The notes beneath the pieces were generated by a model that worked only from the letters and a program-made list of their open reading frames with translations, did not search any database and had not been told where the DNA came from. A program made the translations under genes and the position numbers. This document shows, in pieces, positions 1-4,561 of a stretch of 5,587 nt of DNA; the first letter of the stretch is position 1; every line of letters starts with the position of its first letter. This DNA comes from DATGHS01 sp035307785 (GTDB taxonomy: Bacteria; Planctomycetota; Planctomycetia; Gemmatales; Gemmataceae), in contig DATGHS010000061.1 of the NCBI GenBank assembly GCA_035307785.1, positions 1 to 5,587 of the forward strand, given 5' to 3'.

Positions 1-327
1 CAGCCAATCCAGAAAGACGCGGCGAACGTTTGGGTCCTGTGGCACCGACATCGTCATGGCGTCGATATCGTTCCAAGTGGTGGGCGGAGCATAGGAGGGA
101 TTCTCGCGCCGATACCGGTCCGCAAGTTCCTTGTTGATCCACGCGCCTTTGCCGAAGAAATTCTGCAAGTCGATGGTGTAAGCCAGATGCACGTACACCA
201 GCCCGATGCCGGCAAGAATGCGCATTAATCCCAGGGTGGATGGGTCCGATGGCCGGAACCAAAAGTTGTTCCAATTCCGCGCGACGCGGGAAAAGAAACC
301 TGCTTCGGAAACGGTGGCGGCACTCAT
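1..327 (-). CDS. HTTM-like membrane protein, N-terminal part (runs off left edge)
   Basis: Only the first 109 codons are present; the gene continues beyond base 1. The start ATG (325-327) lies one base after the stop of the upstream gene, and a GAGG Shine-Dalgarno (complement of 337-340) sits 9 nt before it, inside that gene. The protein has a short cytosolic-looking N-terminus, then FWFRPSDPSTLGLMRI (residues 22-37), leading into a hydrophobic helix (about 33-52), then an amphipathic segment with NFFGKGAWI (56-64) and a charged loop. A 'F..P.DP..L...RI..G' entry into the first helix is how HTTM-domain proteins (horizontally transferred transmembrane domain, related to vitamin K-dependent gamma-carboxylase) usually begin; that is family knowledge. 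The reaction is unknown: the bacterial relatives are largely uncharacterised and the catalytic part is outside the window. Tight coupling to the 446-aa membrane protein suggests a shared complex (inference). Confidence 0.72.
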   Translation of the reverse strand, partial: MSAATVSEAGFFSRVARNWNNFWFRPSDPSTLGLMRILAGIGLVYVHLAYTIDLQNFFGKGAWINKELADRYRRENPSYAPPTTWNDIDAMTMSVPQDPNVRRVFLDWL

Positions 328-328
328 G

Positions 329-1669
329 TCACTTATCCTCAGCTTTCTTGCTCTTGGATTCTTCCTTGTCTTGCCAATAATGCGGGACCGGCGCCTTGAA
401 ACCGCAGTGCTTTTCTACCCCGTCAAATAGCTTGTAGGCCTCGGGGTGGTTCTTGACAGTGTAATAGCTGGGGATGGGCGGATGCTTTGGCTCGAAGAGA
501 ATCGGCAGCATCCAGTAGAGCATGGGGTCGTTCGGATCGCGCAGATTGCCTTCCGTGTCAAATTCTCCCATGAAGTAAGGCTTGTAGGTGGGGGCATCGT
601 AGAAATCCATGCCGATTTCCAGATCAGCCGGCGTCACAATGCTGTGTTCGACCATGTAGACTTTGATCCATTTGATTTTCACGTTGGAGTTGCCGTGCTG
701 CGCTTCCTTGCTGTGGGCCAGGTGCTTGACGAAGGCCGGTAGCATGTAAACGCGAACGTTGTCTTGCGGCATAAGGTATTGGGTCTGCATCGAGAATTGC
801 GGGTGCAGGGGTATCCCATCCTTGCCCTGCGTGCGCAAGTAGCGCGCGCGGGTAACATCGTCGGGCAAGCTTTGAACCTGGCTCGGCGCGAAGGCGGTGG
901 CCGTGATGGAAAGCCGGCGGTAATAGGTGATCGCCAGGGGGTCCATCATGTCCTCCGGCCGTTTGGGCAAGCTCACCCATCGAGCCTCAGCCTTATCCGT
1001 CTTTGCCGGATCGTCGTTGTCGTAATAAACGCAAAACCAGAGCATGTAGGCCGGCCCAGGTTCCGGCGAGTAAAAGTGGTACGCGTTGGTCAGGTACATC
1101 GATTGCTGGTAACAGCGGTAGACCCGTTGCGCGAACTGCGCCCCAATCCAGGGTTGCGCGCCGGGGGCGGTCACCGCCACACAGAGGCTGCCGAAATGAA
1201 AGAATAGCAAGGCGGTGATGGCAATTCGGCGGGCCGGCCGGATCAAGGAAGGATTCCCAAACAAATACGCGACAAGTTCGGGGCCCCCGCGGATGATAGC
1301 GCCGGTGCCGGCTAGCACCGCCAGAAAGCCCGCCAGCATTCTGGCCGAATCCCAATCGGCGTGGAATGCGTCAGCGTAATGGGCCAACAGCCCAGTCGCG
1401 GTTGCAAGTACAAGCATGAGTGCCGTCGGCCGCAGCGACACCGCCAAACCGACGGCGATTATGCCGCCAACGGCGAAAATCGCTCGCAGGGCAGCCAATA
1501 CCCCGTGCGTACCCGCCATTGGATCTTGGTTGCCGGCATCGGCAATATTCCCAATAATCGCGCCGATGGCCACGGCGGCAAAACCACCCCACGCCATGGG
1601 CCTGGCCCAGGTATAAACGATGGGCGGCGCTGCCCCAGTTGCTTCCCACGGTTGTGCTTCATTCGCCAT
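329..1669 (-). CDS. Multi-pass membrane protein with large soluble C-terminal domain, partner of HTTM-like protein
   Basis: This 446-aa protein is of unknown function. I chose the ATG at 1667-1669 because GGAG (complement of 1679-1682) lies 9 nt upstream and because the open frame further upstream reads as Arg-rich, low-quality sequence. Five likely membrane helices fall at about residues 25-42, 55-78, 81-98, 110-127 and 148-168. A soluble domain follows (about 170-446), starting with PWIGAQFAQRVYRCYQQSMY and NAYHFYSPEPGP (195-206). It is rich in Tyr, Trp, Pro and Asp, and ends in a Lys/Glu/Ser tail (434-446). An 'NAY.FY.P.PGP' segment next to an HTTM-type gene is an arrangement I recall from planctomycete genomes, always as hypothetical proteins. 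No catalytic motif is recognised. The stop overlaps nothing but is only one base from the next start, so the two genes are almost surely co-transcribed and translationally coupled. The soluble domain may sit on the periplasmic side (inference). Confidence 0.8.
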   Translation of the reverse strand: MANEAQPWEATGAAPPIVYTWARPMAWGGFAAVAIGAIIGNIADAGNQDPMAGTHGVLAALRAIFAVGGIIAVGLAVSLRPTALMLVLATATGLLAHYADAFHADWDSARMLAGFLAVLAGTGAIIRGGPELVAYLFGNPSLIRPARRIAITALLFFHFGSLCVAVTAPGAQPWIGAQFAQRVYRCYQQSMYLTNAYHFYSPEPGPAYMLWFCVYYDNDDPAKTDKAEARWVSLPKRPEDMMDPLAITYYRRLSITATAFAPSQVQSLPDDVTRARYLRTQGKDGIPLHPQFSMQTQYLMPQDNVRVYMLPAFVKHLAHSKEAQHGNSNVKIKWIKVYMVEHSIVTPADLEIGMDFYDAPTYKPYFMGEFDTEGNLRDPNDPMLYWMLPILFEPKHPPIPSYYTVKNHPEAYKLFDGVEKHCGFKAPVPHYWQDKEESKSKKAEDK

Positions 1670-1957
1670 GGCTTTCTTCTCCGCCGGTTGGGCTGAACGA
1701 CAACGTCTCCCACCGTAATGCCAACACCGGGACAAGCCCCGTCGTTGGCGCTGGCGATGCCAGAACCGGTAGCCTATGATGATTACAGAAAATTCGCAAG
1801 TCGGATGCTCGCCCGCTTGGGTCGAGTGCCGCATAGAGAACGCAAAGCGTGTGCCGGCCGCCACAACCAAGCAAGTTTCCGGGCGGCGAGGAGATTCCAG
1901 CAGCCGGGGTCTTGGGTACAGCCGGTATAAACGGCCGCTTTTCAGCCTGTAGCGACC

Positions 1958-1975
1958 ACCGAATGATCGTTCGGT
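1958..1975. promoter_or_regulatory. 18-bp near-perfect palindrome, candidate operator
   Basis: ACCGAATGATCGTTCGGT reads the same on both strands except for one mismatched pair (T1964 against G1969): outer arms ACCGAA/TTCGGT are perfect and the centre GATC is self-complementary. It lies about 290 bp upstream of the leftward operon start and about 365 bp before the rightward promoter candidate. Length and symmetry resemble operators of dimeric helix-turn-helix repressors such as the TetR family (general knowledge). No regulator gene is in the window, so the role is a guess; chance is possible for a single site. Confidence 0.35.
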
Positions 1976-2092
1976 ACGTGGGAGTCGCTCCGGTTCGAAA
2001 CGGCAGGCCGTATTTCCTAACCTCAGAATTGCTCTGGACCGGGGTGGAAACTGTTCCCAATTGGCACATCGCAATGCCAGGATTGAGAAAAA

Positions 2093-2106
2093 CTGACTCC
2101 GGTCAG
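2093..2106. repeat. Short perfect inverted repeat (5-bp arms, 4-nt loop)
   Basis: CTGAC (2093-2097) and GTCAG (2102-2106) flank a TCCG loop. No T-tract follows on either strand, so it is not a standard terminator. It could be a minor structural element or chance. Confidence 0.3.
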
Positions 2107-2341
2107 CATTCCAGAAAAATTATGGGCCTGGGAGATCAAGGAGAACTTCGTTTTAGTCAGCTGAAGAACATTTTTTTGGCCAAAAGTGCCAGAAACAGCG
2201 TGAATACAAGGCGAATCTAAGTCCTTGTGCCGCTTGGAATTCTGAATTTCAAATTTACAATCCGACAGAACCCCTTGCCAAAGCGCCGGAATAACCGGAA
2301 TCGAAAGTTTTCGTATTTGCGGCATCCTGCCCAGATTACTA

Positions 2342-2370
2342 TTGACGTTCTTTTTAACTATCTTTACTAT
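2342..2370 (+). promoter_or_regulatory. Candidate sigma70-type promoter for the Cys-rich gene
   Basis: TTGACG (2342-2347) and TACTAT (2365-2370) are separated by 17 bp, the optimal spacing for housekeeping sigma promoters; the boxes match 5 of 6 and 4 of 6 consensus bases. The spacer is T/A-rich. A start near 2377 gives a leader of about 165 nt before the ATG at 2542. It is the best promoter match I see on the plus strand of the intergenic region. Confidence 0.45.
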
Positions 2371-2541
2371 CTCCCTCACACAGTTGAATCTGGCCCGGAT
2401 TCTCACCCCAACCAATCCGGGAAAGATGGGGAGTGTCGTAATCGTCGCGGGAAAGGAATCGGTGGCTGTCATCGTTTTCCCTGCCTGGGCGGTACGTGGA
2501 CGAATGTGTGGGGTAATTTGTTCTCAAACTCGGGAGGTTGC

Positions 2542-3033
2542 ATGTACAGTGTTGTTTTATTGATGGCGATGAGTGGCCCGGCAGCCGATGCTCCGGCTGG
2601 TATTTTCTTCCACCGGCATGAAACGAACTGCAGCGGCTGCACCGGCTCTGCTTGCAGCGGTTGCACCGGCTATGCTTGCAGTGGCAGTGGCTGCACCGGC
2701 TATGCTTGCAGCGGCAGTGGCTGCACCGGCTATGCTTGCAGCGGCTGCACCGGTAATGCTTGCTGTGGTTGCCACGGCAGCGAACGCCATGGTTTCCTGG
2801 GCATTTTCCACCGTCATCATGAAAGCTGTGGTTGCTGTGGCGCCCAGACTTCGTGTGGCTGCAGTGGCGCCCACGCTTGTGGCTGCTGTGGCGTTGCGGT
2901 TAGCTGTGGCTGCTGTGGCGCCCCGGTTAGCACCGGTTGCTGCGGCTGCATGGGCAGCGCTCCGGCCGCCCCGGGCATGGGCACCCAAGCTCCGCCGGTC
3001 AAGATGCCGGAACCGCCGGTCAAGCCGAAGTGA
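2542..3033 (+). CDS. Cys/Gly-rich tandem-repeat protein, planctomycete MYSVVLL-type
   Basis: This 163-aa protein has 27 cysteines and no known catalytic domain. The ATG at 2542 is chosen because GGGAGG (2532-2537) sits 4 nt upstream and because MYSVVLLMAM matches the N-terminus I associate with planctomycete Cys-rich proteins. The frame stays open back to 2227, but that stretch looks non-coding. Layout: a short hydrophobic N-terminus (1-10) that lacks the basic residues of a normal signal peptide; GIFFHRHE (20-27); Cys block 1 (30-77), five CSGCTGYA-type repeats; GFLGIFHRHHE (84-94); Cys block 2 (96-136), four CGCCGxxx-type repeats plus a closing GCCGC; and a Pro-rich tail ending in KPK. Relatives as I recall them often end in the planctomycete TIGR03000 domain, which is absent here. 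The spaced Cys and His could bind metal or form disulfide-linked surface material (inference). It appears to be monocistronic, with a promoter-like site upstream and a strong terminator after. Confidence 0.8.
   Translation: MYSVVLLMAMSGPAADAPAGIFFHRHETNCSGCTGSACSGCTGYACSGSGCTGYACSGSGCTGYACSGCTGNACCGCHGSERHGFLGIFHRHHESCGCCGAQTSCGCSGAHACGCCGVAVSCGCCGAPVSTGCCGCMGSAPAAPGMGTQAPPVKMPEPPVKPK
2629..2760 (+). repeat. Tandem repeat of 24/30-bp units in the Cys-rich gene
   Basis: Five in-frame units begin at 2629, 2653, 2677, 2707 and 2737. Units 1, 2 and 5 are 24 bp (pattern TGC AGC GGC TGC ACC GGC TAT GCT); units 3 and 4 are 30 bp and carry an extra Ser-Gly pair (6 bp). They encode CSGC TGxA or CSGSGC TGYA. 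Near-identical codons between units point to recent duplication by slippage or unequal exchange. Confidence 0.9.
2827..2949 (+). repeat. Second Cys-rich repeat block (CGCCGxxx units)
   Basis: Residues 96-136 of the Cys-rich protein consist of CGCCGAQTS, CGCSGAHA, CGCCGVAVS, CGCCGAPVS and a final GCCGC: units of 8-9 residues (24-27 bp). DNA words such as GGCTGCTGTGGCG recur. The units are more diverged than those of the first block. Confidence 0.85.
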
Positions 3034-3057
3034 TTGAATCTCGGACACGCCTCGTCC

Positions 3058-3098
3058 ACGCCGGGAGAGAAGCTTTTCTCTTCCGGCGTTTTTGTTTT
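3058..3098 (+). terminator. Intrinsic (rho-independent) terminator after the Cys-rich gene
   Basis: Arms 3058-3071 and 3076-3089 form a 14-bp stem (one G-T wobble) around a GCTT tetraloop, followed directly by TTTTTGTTTT (3089-3098). It starts 25 bases after the stop codon at 3031-3033 and should end that transcript cleanly, separating it from the DUF2617 gene. Confidence 0.92.
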
Positions 3099-3148
3099 AA
3101 CGCGCAGTGAAATGATTTCTTGTTCCACGAAAACCGCCAAAGGCGGGC

Positions 3149-3176
3149 TTGTGACGTTGGGGCGACTGGCTATAAT
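3149..3176 (+). promoter_or_regulatory. Candidate sigma70-type promoter for the DUF2617/Entner-Doudoroff genes
   Basis: A perfect TATAAT (3171-3176) lies 16 bp after TTGTGA (3149-3154). It sits between the terminator at 3058-3098 and the DUF2617 gene, as expected for the start of a new transcription unit. A start near 3183 gives a leader of about 60 nt, which contains a GCCGG/CCGGC inverted repeat (3198-3202 and 3211-3215). Confidence 0.55.
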
Positions 3177-3244
3177 CCGCCGCCGTGGTGACGGACTGCC
3201 GGCTTAGCGACCGGCTTCAGGGATGACCTATTGGCGTGCCAATC

Positions 3245-3787
3245 ATGGCCCTACCGATACTTCGGCCCAATGTTGAGGAAACAGTTTTGCAGCTTTACGG
3301 GAGGCCGCTGCACCCGGAGCTGTTCGACATCCTGGCTTCGCGCCGGCTCCGGCTCGGTGACGCCAGCGTCAACCTCTGGCTGACGCGCACCGGTCATGTG
3401 ATTTCGTGGCAAAACCGGCGCTGTCATCTCACCGAAGTCGTGGCCGCCGATCAGCCGTTGCCCGAGTGGGGTCAACTGTTGCAGCACAAGCTTCGCGGCG
3501 AACGCTGTGACGTGTTGGGCAACCTCACCGAAATGAATTACCAGGTTAGCTTTCAGGTTGAGATGCTATCGCCCGATCAATTCCTGAATGTGCATCAGGA
3601 ACTTCTGGCCGACCGTGGCAAGCATGGGCTACTGCACTCGTTTGCTCCCAATCACCGCTGGGCGCTCACGCCTCTCGGCCTCATCCAGGCCCAATCTCGT
3701 GACGGCTGCCTGTTCTTTTCCACCTTCCATACCTTCCCCGACGATTCCGCAGTCGTAAAAACACAATCCTTGATCGAGCGCCGCTAA
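3245..3787 (+). CDS. DUF2617 family protein
   Basis: This 180-aa protein resembles DUF2617, a family of unknown function that I recall from planctomycetes and actinobacteria. Recognisable segments are LRPNVEETVLQLYGRPLHPE (residues 6-25), LTRTGHVISW (46-55), LRGERCDV (83-90), NYQVSFQVEMLSP (98-110), GLLHSFAPNHRWALTPLG (128-145) and FHTFPDDSAVVKTQSLIE (161-178). The length suits a full single-domain protein; there is no signal peptide or membrane helix, so it should be cytosolic. The start is uncertain: an in-frame GTG at 3236 would add three residues and has AGGG (3219-3222) 13 nt upstream, rather far; I prefer the ATG at 3245 because residues 1-10 then align with the usual family start. The stop is 40 bp before the aldolase gene on the same strand, so co-transcription is possible. 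That neighbourhood does not by itself reveal a function. Confidence 0.78.
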   Translation: MALPILRPNVEETVLQLYGRPLHPELFDILASRRLRLGDASVNLWLTRTGHVISWQNRRCHLTEVVAADQPLPEWGQLLQHKLRGERCDVLGNLTEMNYQVSFQVEMLSPDQFLNVHQELLADRGKHGLLHSFAPNHRWALTPLGLIQAQSRDGCLFFSTFHTFPDDSAVVKTQSLIERR

Positions 3788-3792
3788 CACCT

Positions 3793-3820
3793 TTGGCCGC
3801 TTCCGGCTTAGTCATACAAT
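3793..3820 (+). promoter_or_regulatory. Weak promoter-like sequence just before the aldolase gene
   Basis: TACAAT (3815-3820) lies 16 bp after TTGGCC (3793-3798). If used, transcription would start at about the ATG at 3828, giving a leaderless or nearly leaderless mRNA, which would fit the lack of a Shine-Dalgarno there. The match is modest and the gene may instead be read from the promoter at 3149-3176. Confidence 0.25.
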
Positions 3821-3827
3821 CGCTTCT

Positions 3828-4481
3828 ATGAGCCGAAGCACTCATTTGCAGCGTATGCTGGACGCCGGCATTGTGGCGGTCGTCCGTTCCCCGGACAGCC
3901 GGCAATTGTTGGAAGTGGCGAAAGCGCTGACCGACGGCGGGGTGAATGTGATGGAGATCACCTTCACCGTGCCAAACGCGCTCGAAGTCATCCGGCAAGT
4001 GCAGCAAGTGCTGGGCGACAGAATTTTGCTCGGCGCCGGCACCGTGCTGGATCCCGAGACCGCGCGCGCGGCGATTTTGGCCGGGACCGAATTCATTGTC
4101 GCGCCGACCCTGAACCTTGAGGTGATCCGTCTCTGCCATCGCTACGACAAGCTGGTCTTGCCCGGCGCGTTTTCGCCAACCGAGATTCTCGCTGCCTGGG
4201 AAGCCGGGGCCGATATCGTGAAGGTTTTCCCTGCCGACGTGTTGGGCCCAGCCTTCTTCAAAGCGATGCGTGGTCCGTTGCCGCAAATCCGCTTGATGCC
4301 GACCGGCGGCGTGGACCTGAATTCTGCCGCCGAATTCCTGAAAGCCGGCGCCTGCTGCCTGGGCATCGGTAATCAGCTGGTGGATCCCCAAGCGGTGGCG
4401 AACGGCGATTTCGGGCGGATACGAGAACTGGCGCGGAAGTATGTGGACGTTGTTAAAAGACACCAAAGTAAAGTTGAGTGA
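3828..4481 (+). CDS. eda: KDPG aldolase (2-dehydro-3-deoxy-6-phosphogluconate aldolase), Thermotoga-like type
   Basis: This class I aldolase of 217 aa splits 2-keto-3-deoxy-6-phosphogluconate into pyruvate and glyceraldehyde 3-phosphate; many members also act on 4-hydroxy-2-oxoglutarate. The protein is a complete (beta/alpha)8 barrel of normal length. Visible family features are GIVAVVR (14-20), the catalytic glutamate region VMEITFTVPNA (Glu43), GAGTVLDPE (69-77), EFIVAPTLN (88-96), LPGAFSPTE (111-119), the Schiff-base lysine in IVKVFPAD (Lys132), LMPTGGVDL (156-164) for phosphate binding, and LGIGNQLV (178-185). The ITFTVP segment resembles the Thermotoga maritima enzyme rather than E. coli Eda, where an Arg takes the place of Thr47. 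No clear Shine-Dalgarno precedes the ATG. The KDG kinase follows 80 bp downstream on the same strand, supplying its substrate. The enzyme is cytosolic. The bifunctional annotation (KHG/KDPG) cannot be settled from sequence. Confidence 0.93.
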   Translation: MSRSTHLQRMLDAGIVAVVRSPDSRQLLEVAKALTDGGVNVMEITFTVPNALEVIRQVQQVLGDRILLGAGTVLDPETARAAILAGTEFIVAPTLNLEVIRLCHRYDKLVLPGAFSPTEILAAWEAGADIVKVFPADVLGPAFFKAMRGPLPQIRLMPTGGVDLNSAAEFLKAGACCLGIGNQLVDPQAVANGDFGRIRELARKYVDVVKRHQSKVE

Positions 4482-4483
4482 GC

Positions 4484-4532
4484 GGGTGAGAAGGTGAGGG
4501 GAAGTCTTTTGTCACCCCTCACCTTCTCACCC
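4484..4532. repeat. Perfect 18-bp inverted repeat between aldolase and kinase genes
   Basis: GGGTGAGAAGGTGAGGGG (4484-4501) is exactly complementary to 4515-4532, with a 13-nt loop. It begins two bases after the aldolase stop codon. No T-tract follows on either strand, so it is not a standard intrinsic terminator. In mRNA it would make a strong hairpin that could protect the upstream message from 3' exonucleases or lower kinase expression (inference). Confidence 0.85.
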
Positions 4533-4547
4533 TCTCACCTTGTCATG
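4516..4547. repeat. 8-bp iterated CTCACC units
   Basis: CCCTCACC, TTCTCACC and CTCTCACC follow each other at 4516, 4524 and 4532, then a decayed TTGTCATG at 4540. The left arm of the hairpin holds the complementary GGTGAGAA and GGTGAGGG (4485-4500). These look like dispersed octamer-type intergenic repeats. Confidence 0.7.
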
Positions 4548-4561
4548 CCAAACATTTTCCA

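Larger units (their letters stand above)
1670..2541. other. Long divergent intergenic region without a convincing gene
   Basis: About 870 bases separate the leftward membrane-protein operon from the rightward Cys-rich gene. Open frames on both strands exist, but their translations are Arg/Pro-rich or of mixed composition, have no recognisable domain and no well-placed ribosome binding site. The left half (to about 2090) is GC-rich and carries an 18-bp palindrome (1958-1975). The right half is more AT-rich, with a small perfect hairpin (CTGAC-TCCG-GTCAG, 2093-2106), an AT-rich stretch around 2237-2262 made of GAATTC, AAATTT and similar words, and a sigma70-like promoter at 2342-2370. A start of transcription near 2377 would leave a leader of about 165 nt before the Cys-rich gene. 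I cannot assign a clear promoter to the leftward operon, which must start somewhere in this stretch. Confidence 0.6.

Noticed and set aside
1670..2074. N-terminal extension of the leftward 446-aa protein, open back to 2074
   Set aside because: The translation is Arg-rich without domain character, and the ATG at 1669 has a good ribosome binding site just upstream.
2062..2077. Sigma54-like TGGCAC...TGC site
   Set aside because: GG (2063-2064) and GC (2076-2077) are separated by 11 bases instead of the required 10, and no activator or matching gene is seen.
2023..2472. 149-aa open frame on the minus strand in the intergenic region
   Set aside because: No recognisable domain, no convincing ribosome binding site, and part of it (CKFEIQNSKRHKDL) comes from the AT-rich GAATTC/AAATTT stretch that reads like a non-coding repeat.
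2227..2541. Upstream in-frame extension of the Cys-rich protein to 2227
   Set aside because: The sequence lies over the promoter candidate and has non-coding character; GGGAGG supports the ATG at 2542.
2557..3048. Ala-rich open frames overlapping the Cys-rich gene on both strands
   Set aside because: They result from the GC-rich repeat units having no stops in several frames; only the Cys/Gly frame has the ribosome binding site and the MYSVVLL start.
3134..3146. CCGCC-AAA-GGCGG hairpin, with T residues following on the minus strand
   Set aside because: The stem is only 5 bp and no minus-strand gene ends there, so a leftward terminator has nothing to terminate.
3681..4466. 261-aa open frame opposite the aldolase gene
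   Set aside because: It is an antisense shadow of the DUF2617 end and the aldolase, both of which have clear family motifs on the plus strand.
4484..4532. Reading the inverted repeat as an intrinsic terminator
   Set aside because: No run of T follows the stem on either strand, and the kinase gene after it works in the same pathway as the aldolase.
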